DNA from: Streptomyces sp. DH5
GTDB lineage: Bacteria; Actinomycetota; Actinomycetes; Streptomycetales; Streptomycetaceae
Direction: 5' to 3'
Assembly: GCF_020873915.1 (NCBI RefSeq)
Contig: NZ_JAHWGP010000038.1
Span: 1-64,000 of the forward strand
Length of the DNA: 64,000 bases
Numbering within the stretch: the stretch's first letter is position 1; the number at the start of each line of letters is the position of its first letter. The position numbers and the translations under genes were made by a program. The notes under the pieces are model-generated. The model ran no database searches. It was given only the letters and a program-made list of their open reading frames with translations, and was not told where the DNA came from. Positions 28,022 to 35,967 of the stretch are shown in pieces.

Positions 28022-28671
28022 GCGACGAGACCACCGGGACACCCGCCGGACCGCGCGCCGTCGCGGACCTCGGCCTCAGGCCCGCCCTGGAGGCGGTCCT
28101 CATGGTCGTGGACGAGCCCGCGACCGAGGAGCACCTGGCGAAGATCCTGGAGCGGCCCAGGCGCCAGGTCGCGGACGCGCTGCGCGAGCTGGCCGACGAG
28201 TACACCCGCCAGGGCCGCGGTTTCGAGCTGCGGCTCGTGGCGGGCGGCTGGCGCTTCTACACCCGCCCCGAGTACGCCGCCGCGGTCGAGCGCTTCGTCC
28301 TGGACGGTCAGCAGGCCCGGCTCACCCAGGCCGCCCTGGAGACCCTCGCGGTCGTCGCCTACCGGCAGCCGGTCAGCCGCAGCCGCGTCTCCGCGGTGCG
28401 TGGCGTCAACTGCGACGGTGTGATGCGCACCCTCCTCCAGCGCGGTCTGATCGGGGAGGCGGGCACGGAACCCGAAACAGGTGCGATCCTGTACACGACG
28501 ACGAACTACTTCCTGGAGCGGATGGGCCTGCGCGGTCTGGACGAGCTCCCGGAGCTCGCGCCCTTCCTCCCGGAGGCGGAGGCGATCGAGGCCGAGACAC
28601 TGGAAGGGGTCCCGTCGTTCGATCCGGACGCCCCGGATTCCGAGGACGCAGACGACAAGACGGAACTGTGA
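28018..28671 (+). CDS. scpB: Segregation and condensation protein B
   Basis: A 217-residue protein with the two winged-helix domains of ScpB: LRPALEAVLMVVDEPATEEHLAKIL and LTQAALETLAVVAYRQPVSRSRVSAVRGVNCDGVMRTLLQRGLI, the latter highly conserved. It pairs with ScpA on SMC. The TTG start overlaps the scpA stop (TTGA) with a GAGGAGGAG stretch upstream. The acidic tail after residue 180 is typical for Streptomyces. Confidence 0.95.
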   Translation: MSDETTGTPAGPRAVADLGLRPALEAVLMVVDEPATEEHLAKILERPRRQVADALRELADEYTRQGRGFELRLVAGGWRFYTRPEYAAAVERFVLDGQQARLTQAALETLAVVAYRQPVSRSRVSAVRGVNCDGVMRTLLQRGLIGEAGTEPETGAILYTTTNYFLERMGLRGLDELPELAPFLPEAEAIEAETLEGVPSFDPDAPDSEDADDKTEL

Positions 28672-29786
28672 TGCGAAGCAGCAGCGGCAGGAACAGCAGC
28701 GGAAACAACGGCGGGAGCCGTGGTGGCAACAGCGGCGGCCGCGGCGGAAGCGGCGGTGGCCGCGGTCATCACCGCGGTGCCGGCAACGACCGGGACGACA
28801 GGCAGGGCGGTCGTCCGAAGAAGCCGCGCCCGGAGGAGCGGCGTTACGACGTGGGCCCCGGCGCCACCCAGGAGGGTCCCAAGTCGGGCCGCGGGCCCAC
28901 GGCCCGCGGCGGCGCCAAGGGCGGGCCGAGGAAGCCCCTGCAGCGGGGGCGCTCGGTCCCGGCCACGTCCCGCGAGTACGAGGCACGGGCCGAGGAGCGC
29001 AACCGGGAGCGGTACGCGGGCAGGAAGGACGTCAAGCTGCCCAAGACCTTCCCCGGCGCCGAGCAGGAGGGTGAGCGGCTGCAGAAGGTCCTCGCGCGCG
29101 CCGGCTACGGCTCCCGGCGCTCCTGCGAGGAGCTGATCGAGCAGGCGCGCGTCGAGGTCAACGGCGAGATCGTCCTGGAACAGGGCAAGCGGGTCGACCC
29201 GGAAAAGGACGAGGTCAAGGTCGACGGCCTGACGGTCGCCACGCAGTCGTACCAGTTCTTCTCGCTGAACAAGCCCGCCGGGGTCGTCTCGACCATGGAG
29301 GACCCGGAGGGGCGTCAGTGCCTCGGTGACTACGTCACCAACCGCGAGACCCGCCTCTTCCACGTCGGCCGGCTCGACACCGAGACCGAGGGCGTCATCC
29401 TGCTCACCAACCACGGTGAGCTGGCGCACCGCCTGACCCACCCCCGGTACGGAGTGAAGAAGACCTACCTGGCGCACATCGTCGGCCCGATCCCGCGCGA
29501 CCTGGGCAAGCGGCTGAAGGACGGCATCCAGCTCGAGGACGGCTACGCGCGCGCGGACCACTTCCGGGTGGTGGAGCAGACCGGCAAGAACTACCTCGTC
29601 GAGGTGACCCTGCACGAGGGCCGCAAGCACATCGTGCGCCGCATGCTCGCGGAGGCCGGCTTCCCGGTCGACAAGCTGGTGCGCACCGCGTTCGGTCCGA
29701 TCACGCTGGGCGACCAGAAGTCGGGCTGGCTGCGCCGGCTGTCCAACACCGAGGTCGGGATGCTGATGCAGGAGGTCGAGCTCTAA
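28671..29786 (+). CDS. Pseudouridine synthase, RluB/RsuA family
   Basis: A 371-residue enzyme. The first ~120 residues are Gly, Arg and Ser rich and disordered (SSGRNSSGNNGGSRGG). An S4 domain follows (RLQKVLARAGYGSRRSCEELIEQARVEVNG), then the synthase domain with FSLNKPAGVVSTMEDPEG, the catalytic aspartate in FHVGRLDTETEGVILLTNHGEL, and HEGRKHIVRRMLAEAG. It isomerises a uridine in 23S or 16S rRNA; RluB (23S U2605) is the likeliest. ATG 28671 overlaps the scpB stop, so it is coupled to scpAB, an arrangement common in Gram-positive bacteria. Confidence 0.92.
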   Translation: MRSSSGRNSSGNNGGSRGGNSGGRGGSGGGRGHHRGAGNDRDDRQGGRPKKPRPEERRYDVGPGATQEGPKSGRGPTARGGAKGGPRKPLQRGRSVPATSREYEARAEERNRERYAGRKDVKLPKTFPGAEQEGERLQKVLARAGYGSRRSCEELIEQARVEVNGEIVLEQGKRVDPEKDEVKVDGLTVATQSYQFFSLNKPAGVVSTMEDPEGRQCLGDYVTNRETRLFHVGRLDTETEGVILLTNHGELAHRLTHPRYGVKKTYLAHIVGPIPRDLGKRLKDGIQLEDGYARADHFRVVEQTGKNYLVEVTLHEGRKHIVRRMLAEAGFPVDKLVRTAFGPITLGDQKSGWLRRLSNTEVGMLMQEVEL

Positions 29787-29826
29787 CCGGGTTCCGAGAG
29801 CCCTCCCTGGGCTTGTGCGTCCACCG

Positions 29827-29865
29827 CACCCCCTTTTATAGTCGCACTGACTATTAAAGGGGGTG
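29827..29865. promoter_or_regulatory. NrtR operator (17-bp inverted repeat)
   Basis: Two 17-base arms, 29827-29843 and 29849-29865, are complementary at 16 positions around a 5-nt centre; the core is TATAGTC...GACTATTA. It sits 6 nt before the nrtR ATG and is far more AT-rich than its surroundings, so it is an operator rather than a terminator (no U-run on either side). NrtR proteins bind comparable TAGT...ACTA palindromes, so autoregulation and control of the downstream ADP-ribosylglycohydrolase are expected. Confidence 0.8.
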
Positions 29866-29871
29866 CGGGTC

Positions 29872-30591
29872 ATGGACGGCTACGACAAGTACGCCTACGA
29901 GCCCTTCGCCGTCACCGCGGACCTCGCCGTGTTCACCCTCCGCGCGGGCGCGCTGCACGTGCTGCTCGTCGAGCGCGGCGAGGAACCGTACGCCGGGCGG
30001 TGGGCGCTGCCCGGAGGCTTCGTCCGGCCGGACGAGTCCGCGGAGACGGCCGCACGGCGCGAACTGGGCGAGGAGACCGGGCTGACGGACGTCTCCGGGC
30101 TGCACCTGGAGCAGCTGCGGACCTACAGCGAACCCGGCCGCGACCCCCGGATGCGGGTGGTCTCCGTCGCCTTCGCCGCCCTGCTGCCCGACGCGCCCGA
30201 GGCGCACGGCGGCAGCGACGCGACCCAGGCCCGCTGGACACCGTACGAGTCCGCGCGGGAGCTCGCCTTCGACCACGACCGGATCCTCGCCGACGCGCGG
30301 GAACGCGTCGGCGCCAAGCTCGAGTACACCTGCCTCGCCACCGCCTTCTGCCCGCCCGAGTTCACCCTAGGCGAGCTCCAGCAGGTCTACGAGACCGTCT
30401 GGGGCGCCGAGCTCGACCGGCCCAACTTCCGGCGCAAGGTCCTCGCCACCCCGGGATTCGTCGAAACCGTCCCGGGCGCCGCGCGCCTCACCGGCGGCCG
30501 GGGCAAACCCGCCGCGCTCTACCGCGCGGGCACCGCCGCCGCCCTCCACCCGCCGCTGCTCCGGCCGACCCCGGAAGGACCTCCCGCATGA
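29872..30591 (+). CDS. nrtR: NrtR family transcriptional regulator (Nudix plus winged helix)
   Basis: A 239-residue protein. Residues 1-140 are a Nudix domain with the box GFVRPDESAETAARRELGEE continuing TGL at 49-71; all catalytic residues of the consensus are present, unlike many NrtR proteins. Residues about 150-225 are the winged helix (FTLGELQQVYETVWGAELDRPNFRRKVLATPGFVE). NrtR senses ADP-ribose and represses NAD metabolism genes. ATG 29872 is favoured over GTG 29863 because GGGGG lies 8 nt upstream and GTG 29863 is inside the operator. The stop overlaps the next start (ATGA). Confidence 0.9.
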   Translation: MDGYDKYAYEPFAVTADLAVFTLRAGALHVLLVERGEEPYAGRWALPGGFVRPDESAETAARRELGEETGLTDVSGLHLEQLRTYSEPGRDPRMRVVSVAFAALLPDAPEAHGGSDATQARWTPYESARELAFDHDRILADARERVGAKLEYTCLATAFCPPEFTLGELQQVYETVWGAELDRPNFRRKVLATPGFVETVPGAARLTGGRGKPAALYRAGTAAALHPPLLRPTPEGPPA

Positions 30592-31610
30592 CCACGACCA
30601 CCGTCGCCAAGCGCGCCGCCACGGGCGCGCTCACCGGACTCGCCCTCGGGGACGCGCTGGGCTTCCCGACCGAGTTCGACGACGTCCCGTCGATCCTCGC
30701 CAAGTCCGGCCCCTGGCGGGAGATGGACCTGCCCAGGCCGGCCATGGTCACCGACGACACGCAGATGACGCTCGCCCTGGGGCACGGGCTGCGGACCGCG
30801 ACGGACCGCGGACCGCTCACCCCGAAGCGGCTGGAGCGGTCGGTGCGCGAGGAGTTCGTGGAGTGGTGGCGCTCACCCGAGAACAACCGCGCCCCCGGCA
30901 ACACCTGCCTCAAGGCATGCCACCTGCTGTCCCGCGAGGACCGCCCCTGGCAGGACGCCAGTCAGATCCACTCCAAGGGCTGCGGCGCCAACATGCGCGT
31001 CGCCCCCATAGGCCTGGCCCCCGGCCTGACCGACGAACAGCGCGCGGGCGCCGCCCAGTTGCAGGCGGCCCTCACCCACGGGCACCCCACCGCCCTCGCC
31101 GCCTCCGACCTCACCGCGCACGCCGTGCGGCTGCTCGCCGAGGGGGCCGAACCGACCGGCCTGATCGGCCTGTTGCGCTCCTACGCCTACGACAACCGCA
31201 CCCGGTACCACGAGTTCTGGCTCGGCGACCTGTGGACCCGCGCCCAGGACCCCACCCCCGAGCACTTCATCGCGCGCGGCTGGGACGAGTGTCTGGAGAT
31301 CCTGGGACGACTCCAGGAGGCCGTACGCACCGTGTCCCCGGAGACCGACCCCTGTCTGGCCACGGGGGAGGGCTGGATCGCGGAGGAGGCCCTGGCGACC
31401 GGCCTGCTCTGCTTCCTCCTCTTCGTCGACGCACCCCTCACCGCCCTGCGCCGCGCCGCCTGCACCACCGGCGACTCCGACTCCATCGCCTGCCTGACCG
31501 GCGCCTTCGCGGGCGCGTACCTGGGCGCGGACGCCTGGCCGGCGGACTGGGCCGACCGCATCGAGTACCGGGGCGACCTGCTCGCGCTGGGAGCGCTCTG
31601 GGACGCTTGA
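30588..31610 (+). CDS. ADP-ribosylglycohydrolase family protein (DraG/ARH-like)
   Basis: A 340-residue enzyme expected to remove ADP-ribose from proteins or nucleic acids. It starts with GALTGLALGDALGFPTEF, has the metal-binding TDDTQMTLALG, a central PGNTCLKACHLL and GCGANMRVAPIGL, and the C-terminal metal site CTTGDSDSIACLTGAFAGAYLG, all in canonical order for the DraG/ARH family. It overlaps nrtR by 4 bp, and a product of ADP-ribose turnover (ADP-ribose) is the ligand of NrtR, so regulator and enzyme make a feedback pair. The target is unknown. Confidence 0.9.
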   Translation: MTTTTVAKRAATGALTGLALGDALGFPTEFDDVPSILAKSGPWREMDLPRPAMVTDDTQMTLALGHGLRTATDRGPLTPKRLERSVREEFVEWWRSPENNRAPGNTCLKACHLLSREDRPWQDASQIHSKGCGANMRVAPIGLAPGLTDEQRAGAAQLQAALTHGHPTALAASDLTAHAVRLLAEGAEPTGLIGLLRSYAYDNRTRYHEFWLGDLWTRAQDPTPEHFIARGWDECLEILGRLQEAVRTVSPETDPCLATGEGWIAEEALATGLLCFLLFVDAPLTALRRAACTTGDSDSIACLTGAFAGAYLGADAWPADWADRIEYRGDLLALGALWDA

Positions 31611-31613
31611 CCG

Positions 31614-32366
31614 ATGACCGACGCCCTGGACCTCGACCTGAGCCCGGTGATCGCCGAACAGCCCGACCCGCTGCTGTTCGCCACCGTCTCCGGCGCGCAC
31701 CTGTACGGCTTCCCGTCCCGCGACTCCGACGTGGACCTGCGGGGCGTGCACCTGCTGCCGGCCGCCGATCTCGTCGGACTGCGCGAGCCCGACGAGACCC
31801 GGTCCAGGATGTGGGTCCGGGACGGCGTCGAGATGGACCTGGTCACGCACGACCTGCGCAAGTTCGTCCGCCTGATGCTGCGCCCCAACGGCTACGTCCT
31901 GGAGCAACTGCTGTCCCCGCTGGTCGTGCACACCACCGACGTCCACCGGGAACTGGCCGCGCTGGCCCCCGGGGTCCTCACCAGCCACCACGCCCACCAC
32001 TACCGGGGGTTCGCGCGGACCCAGTGGCGGCTGTTCGAGAGGACCGGCGGCCTGAAGCCGCTGCTCTACACCTTCCGGGTGCTGCTCACCGGCATCCACC
32101 TCATGCGTTCCGGCGAGGTCCAGCCGCACCTGCCGACCCTCGCCGGGGAGGTCGGCGCGGCCCCGGACCACCTGCCGGAGCTGATCGCCGCCAAGGCCGC
32201 ACGCGAACACGGGGACGCCGATGTGAACCCCACGCGCGTGCGGGCCGACGTGGAGCGGCTGCACGGCGTGCTGGACGAGGCGCAGGCGGCGTCAGCCCTG
32301 CCCGGTGCCCCCACCGCGTACGAGGCCCTGCACGACCTCGTCGTCCGGACCCGCCTGGAGCGCTGA
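31614..32366 (+). CDS. Nucleotidyltransferase-superfamily protein (COG3541/YcgL-like) 1
   Basis: A 250-residue protein. The N-terminal polymerase-beta-like motif is VSGAHLYGFPSRDSDVDLRGVHLLP, with the DxD metal ligands in DSDVDLRG; the usual GS is GA, which may affect triphosphate binding. Downstream MWVRDGVEMDLVTHDLRKFVRLMLRPNGYVLEQLLSPLVV is characteristic of the COG3541 family, whose biochemical role is not established in my knowledge (RNA repair has been proposed from gene neighbourhoods). ATG 31614 lies 3 nt after the glycohydrolase stop, so it is in the nrtR operon. The 3' end overlaps the convergent paralogue by 75 bp. Confidence 0.82.
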   Translation: MTDALDLDLSPVIAEQPDPLLFATVSGAHLYGFPSRDSDVDLRGVHLLPAADLVGLREPDETRSRMWVRDGVEMDLVTHDLRKFVRLMLRPNGYVLEQLLSPLVVHTTDVHRELAALAPGVLTSHHAHHYRGFARTQWRLFERTGGLKPLLYTFRVLLTGIHLMRSGEVQPHLPTLAGEVGAAPDHLPELIAAKAAREHGDADVNPTRVRADVERLHGVLDEAQAASALPGAPTAYEALHDLVVRTRLER

Positions 32367-33035
32367 CGCACGACGGGTGCGGACCAGGAAGTCCTCGACC
32401 CGGCGCCGGTCCGGCTCCTCGGGCAGCGGACCGCGCCGGGCGGCCTCGTCGCACTCCTCCGCCAGCCGGGCCATCCGGGCCTCCACCTCCGGCCAGGGCA
32501 CCTCGCCCCGCTTCACCGCGAGCAGCGCTCCGCGTCCATCGCCCACGTCGAGCGTGAGGGTGCCGGTGCGCAGCAGGTCGCGGGCGCCGGCCAGGAGACG
32601 GAGGAGGTGCATGGCGTGCTTCCAGCGCGGGGCGCCGTGGGTGCGGACGTCGGCGTCCAGTTTGCGGCGCTGGCCCATCGCGTACCGGGTGAACGTCCCG
32701 TACGCCCTGCGGGAGAGGAACGCCTCCCGCAGGGACAGCAGTTCGCGGCCGGTGGCGTCGGCGTACTCCACCAGCGGGGAGTGCAGGCACTCCAGGATGT
32801 TCGGGTTGGCGCGCAGGGCCAGCTCGCAGAAGCGTTCCAGCTCCCAGCTGAACTGCTCCTCGGCCGGTCCCTCCACATGCGTCGGCGGCTTCTCGAAGCG
32901 CCAGAACAGGGCGGTGGGCGCGAGGAAGACGCCCCGGCGGTCGGTGTCGCTGCCCTCCGTGGCCAGACCGAAGGCGCGGGAGCCCATGACGCAGGCGTAG
33001 ATCGTGTGGTCGTCGACCAGGGTCTCGGGGCGCAT
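32292..33035 (-). CDS. Nucleotidyltransferase-superfamily protein (COG3541/YcgL-like) 2
   Basis: A 247-residue paralogue of the preceding gene on the opposite strand. Its N-terminal motif VMGSRAFGLATEGSDTDRRGVFLAP is canonical (GS, then SDTD), followed by FSWELERFCELALRANPNILECLHSPLVEYAD and KLDADVRTHGAPRWKHAMHLLRLL. The two C-terminal regions align loosely (LLRTGTLTL against LMRSGEVQP). The convergent 75-bp overlap with gene 1 is unusually long. ATG 33035 precedes the conserved motif by 16 residues, so the start is probably right. Confidence 0.82.
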   Translation of the reverse strand: MRPETLVDDHTIYACVMGSRAFGLATEGSDTDRRGVFLAPTALFWRFEKPPTHVEGPAEEQFSWELERFCELALRANPNILECLHSPLVEYADATGRELLSLREAFLSRRAYGTFTRYAMGQRRKLDADVRTHGAPRWKHAMHLLRLLAGARDLLRTGTLTLDVGDGRGALLAVKRGEVPWPEVEARMARLAEECDEAARRGPLPEEPDRRRVEDFLVRTRRASALQAGPDDEVVQGLVRGGGTGQG

Positions 33036-33057
33036 GCCGGGGAGCGTACGCCGCGGA

Positions 33058-33459
33058 TCACGCCAGGCGGACCGAATTCCCGTCCACCGCGATCCGCTCC
33101 TCGGGCAGTGGCCTGGTCGCCGGGCCCTGCACCACCGAACCGTCGGTGATCTTGAACTGGCTGCCGTGGCAGGGGCAGTGGATCGTGCCGTCCGCGACCT
33201 CGGCCACGAGACAGTGCTGGTGGGTGCAGACCGCCGAGAAGGCCTTGAAGTCGCCCTCCCCGGGCTGGGTGACCACGATCCTCGCCTCCTTGAGGACCGT
33301 GCCCCCGCCCACCGGGACGTCGGCGGCCGAGATCAGTTCCTGTCCGGCGGAGCCCGGCGAGGAGCCGGCCCCGTCGCCGCCGTCCGAGCCGCAGCCGGCG
33401 GTCAGGGCCGCCGCACCGGTTGCCAGCAGGACCGTGCGGCGCGTCGCGCGAGGGGGCAT
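33058..33459 (-). CDS. Rieske [2Fe-2S] lipoprotein, Tat-exported
   Basis: A 133-residue protein. The first 25 residues (PPRATRRTVLLATGAAALTAGCG) carry a twin-arginine signal and a lipobox LTAGC, so it should be Tat-exported and lipid-anchored. The Rieske cluster motifs are CTHQHC and, 16 residues on, CPCHGS, both intact. It is a stand-alone Rieske protein; electron partners are not encoded nearby. ATG 33459 has GGAG about 9 nt upstream, while an earlier in-frame start lacks one. It lies 22 nt downstream of the nucleotidyltransferase start in tandem on the minus strand, that is, upstream of it in transcription. Confidence 0.9.
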   Translation of the reverse strand: MPPRATRRTVLLATGAAALTAGCGSDGGDGAGSSPGSAGQELISAADVPVGGGTVLKEARIVVTQPGEGDFKAFSAVCTHQHCLVAEVADGTIHCPCHGSQFKITDGSVVQGPATRPLPEERIAVDGNSVRLA

Positions 33460-33669
33460 GTCGTCACTCCGGGAAGGGGAAGGCGGCGGGGGGCAGAGTG
33501 CCTGCATCCTGACACCGAAAGGGACTCAGACGCAGCAATTCCGGGCAAGTGGTGGCAACCGCGCATTCCGCGCCGTCTCAGCGGGTGAACGCCCGGCGCC
33601 GCCGCCGCACGGGCCTGACTACGCTGGACGACCGAACAGCAGACACGCACGTCAGCAAGGAGCATCGTC

Positions 33670-34032
33670 GTGGCGGTACGCGCGGTCCGGGGGGCCGTCC
33701 AGTTGGAACGGGACGAGTCCGGTCACATGGAGGAGCGGGTGGGCGAGCTGCTCACCGCCCTCCTGGCCCGCAACGACCTGCACACCGACGACCTGATCAG
33801 CCTCTGGTTCACGGCCACGCCCGATCTGCACTGCGACTTCCCGGCGGCCGCCGCCCGGAAGCTCGGCATCGTCGACGTCCCCCTCCTCTGCGCCCAGGAG
33901 CTCGACATCGAGGGCGCCATGCCCCGCGTCGTCCGGGTCCTCGCGCACGTCGAGTCCGACCTCTCCCGTTCCGGGATCGCACACGTGTACCTCGGCGCCG
34001 CGGCCGCCCTGCGCAGGGACATCGCCCAGTGA
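33670..34032 (+). CDS. aroH: Chorismate mutase, AroH class
   Basis: A 120-residue enzyme of the monofunctional AroH (pseudo-alpha/beta barrel) type converting chorismate to prephenate. Conserved segments are VRAVRGAVQLERDE, ISLWFTATPDLHCDFPAAAARKLG, VPLLCAQELDIEGAMPRVVRVL and HVYLGAAAALRRD. AAGGAG lies 6-7 nt before GTG 33670, and TACGCT near 33620 may be the -10. The stop overlaps the tyrA start (GTGA). Confidence 0.93.
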   Translation: MAVRAVRGAVQLERDESGHMEERVGELLTALLARNDLHTDDLISLWFTATPDLHCDFPAAAARKLGIVDVPLLCAQELDIEGAMPRVVRVLAHVESDLSRSGIAHVYLGAAAALRRDIAQ

Positions 34033-35114
34033 GGACCGCGCTCGTCGTCGGCACCGGACTCATCGGCACGTCCGCCGCCCTGGCGCTGACCCGGCGGGGC
34101 GTCGTCGTCCACCTCGCCGACCACGATCCGGAGCAGGCCCGTACCGCAGCCGCGCTCGGAGCCGGCACCGACCAGGTACCGGACGGGCCGGTGGACCTGG
34201 CGATCGTCGCCGCCCCGCCCGCCCACGTGGCCGGCGTGCTCGCCGACGCGATGCGGCGCGGGGTGGCCCGCGGGTACATCGACGTGGCCAGCGTCAAGGG
34301 CGGACCGCGCCGCGAACTGGAGGCACGCGGGCTGGACCTGGCGTCCTACATCGGCACCCACCCCATGTCCGGCCGGGAGAAGTCCGGTCCGCTGGCCGCC
34401 GGCGCCGACCTCTTCGAGGGCCGCCCCTGGGTGCTCACCCCGACCCGGGACACCGACACCGAGGTGCTGAACCTCGCCCTGGAGCTGGTCTCGCACTGCG
34501 GGGCCGTGCCCGTCGTCATGGATGCCGACGCCCACGACCGGGCCGTCGCCCTCGTCTCCCACATGCCGCACCTCGTCTCCAGCATGGTCGCCGCCCGGCT
34601 GGAGCACGCCGAGGAGGCCGCCGTACGGCTGTGCGGCCAGGGCATCCGGGACGTCACCAGGATCGCCGCCTCGGACCCCCGGATGTGGATCGACATCCTG
34701 TCGGCCAACCCGGGACCGGTCGCCGACCTGCTCACGGACGTCGCCGGCGACCTGGAGGAGGTCGTACGGGCCCTGCGCGCCCTGCAGTCCTCAGACGAGG
34801 ACAAGCGCCGCGCGGGCAGCACCGGTATCGCGGACGTGCTGCGGCGCGGCAACGCCGGACAGGTCCGCGTCCCCGGCAAGCACGGCTCCGCGCCGCGCGT
34901 CTACGAGACCGTGGCCGTCCTCATCGACGACCAGCCCGGCCAGCTCGCCCGCATCTTCGCCGACGCGGGCAGCGTGGGGGTCAACATCGAGGACGTCCGC
35001 ATCGAGCACGCCACCGGGCAGCAGACGGGTCTGGTGCAGCTGATGGTGGAGCCCAAGGCGGTCCCGGTGCTCACCGCCGGGCTGCGGGAGCGGGGCTGGT
35101 CGATCCGGCAGTGA
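34029..35114 (+). CDS. tyrA: Prephenate dehydrogenase with ACT domain
   Basis: A 361-residue enzyme making 4-hydroxyphenylpyruvate (or arogenate product) for tyrosine. N-terminal NAD site is ALVVGTGLIGTSAALALTRRG; the catalytic part has YIGTHPMSGREKSGP and SHMPHLVSSMVAARL. Residues ~285-361 are an ACT domain (VAVLIDDQPGQLARIFADAGSVGVNIEDVRIEHA), so feedback control by tyrosine is likely. GTG 34029 overlaps the chorismate mutase stop, joining two consecutive steps of the pathway in one operon. Confidence 0.94.
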   Translation: MRTALVVGTGLIGTSAALALTRRGVVVHLADHDPEQARTAAALGAGTDQVPDGPVDLAIVAAPPAHVAGVLADAMRRGVARGYIDVASVKGGPRRELEARGLDLASYIGTHPMSGREKSGPLAAGADLFEGRPWVLTPTRDTDTEVLNLALELVSHCGAVPVVMDADAHDRAVALVSHMPHLVSSMVAARLEHAEEAAVRLCGQGIRDVTRIAASDPRMWIDILSANPGPVADLLTDVAGDLEEVVRALRALQSSDEDKRRAGSTGIADVLRRGNAGQVRVPGKHGSAPRVYETVAVLIDDQPGQLARIFADAGSVGVNIEDVRIEHATGQQTGLVQLMVEPKAVPVLTAGLRERGWSIRQ

Positions 35115-35280
35115 CGCCCCGGTGCCGCCCCGCCGGCCGCGGGGGACCGCCCGGGGCGGCCCTCCCCCGGAGGGCCGGATCGTCCGCTTGTCGGAAGGGT
35201 TCCGGGGGGCCGGTAACCTGGTGCGGGGCGTGTGTGCGCCCCGCACACCCCACTCCACCGCACCAGGAAGGTGTCCCCCC

Positions 35281-35967
35281 GTGGAAAACGGCGCCGCCAA
35301 GCCCGTGATCGTCGCCATCGACGGTCCCTCCGGCACGGGCAAGTCGAGCACGTCGAAGGCCGTGGCGGCGCAGCTCGGCCTGAGCTACCTGGACACCGGT
35401 GCCCAGTACCGGGCGATCACCTGGTGGATGGTGAACCACGGCATCGACATAGACGACCCGTCCGCGGTCGCCGCCGTCGCCGACAAGCCGGAGATCGTCT
35501 CCGGCACCGACCCCGCGGGCCCCACCATCACCGTCGACGGCGTTGACGTGGCCGGCCCGATCCGCGGGCAGGACGTCACCTCCAAGGTCAGCGCGGTCAG
35601 CGCGGTCCCCGAGGTGCGCACCCGGATCACCGAGCTGCAGCGCGCCATCGCCTCCTCCGCCGTCACCGGCATCGTCGTGGAGGGCCGTGACATCGGCACC
35701 ACCGTGCTGCCCGGCGCCGACCTGAAGATCTTCCTCACCGCCTCCCCGGAGGCGCGGGCCGCCCGCCGCAGCGGCGAGCTCAAGGGCGCCGACCTGAACA
35801 CCACCCGCGAGGCGCTGATCAAGCGGGACGCGGCCGACGCCGGACGCAAGACCTCCCCGCTGGCCAAGGCCGGCGACGCGGTCGAGGTGGACACCACCGA
35901 GCTGACCCTGACGCAGGTCGTCGAGTGTGTCGTCACCCTCGTCGAGGAGAAGCGGGCGGGGAAGTGA
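35281..35967 (+). CDS. cmk: Cytidylate kinase
   Basis: A 228-residue kinase phosphorylating CMP/dCMP. The P-loop is IDGPSGTGKSSTSKAVAAQLG, then YLDTGAQYRAITWW, and the CMP-binding VVEGRDIGTTVLPGADLKIFLTASPEARAARR with RDAADAGRKTSPL near the end. AGGAAGG precedes GTG 35281 by about 8-9 nt. The 166-bp gap from tyrA contains its promoter and no other gene. It overlaps plsC by 4 bp, the cmk-plsC-der order being conserved in actinobacteria. Confidence 0.95.
   Translation: MENGAAKPVIVAIDGPSGTGKSSTSKAVAAQLGLSYLDTGAQYRAITWWMVNHGIDIDDPSAVAAVADKPEIVSGTDPAGPTITVDGVDVAGPIRGQDVTSKVSAVSAVPEVRTRITELQRAIASSAVTGIVVEGRDIGTTVLPGADLKIFLTASPEARAARRSGELKGADLNTTREALIKRDAADAGRKTSPLAKAGDAVEVDTTELTLTQVVECVVTLVEEKRAGK

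Noticed and set aside
29827-29865. Terminator of the pseudouridine synthase gene
   Set aside because: The palindrome is AT-rich in its core, has no U-run and adjoins an NrtR gene, so an operator is a better reading.
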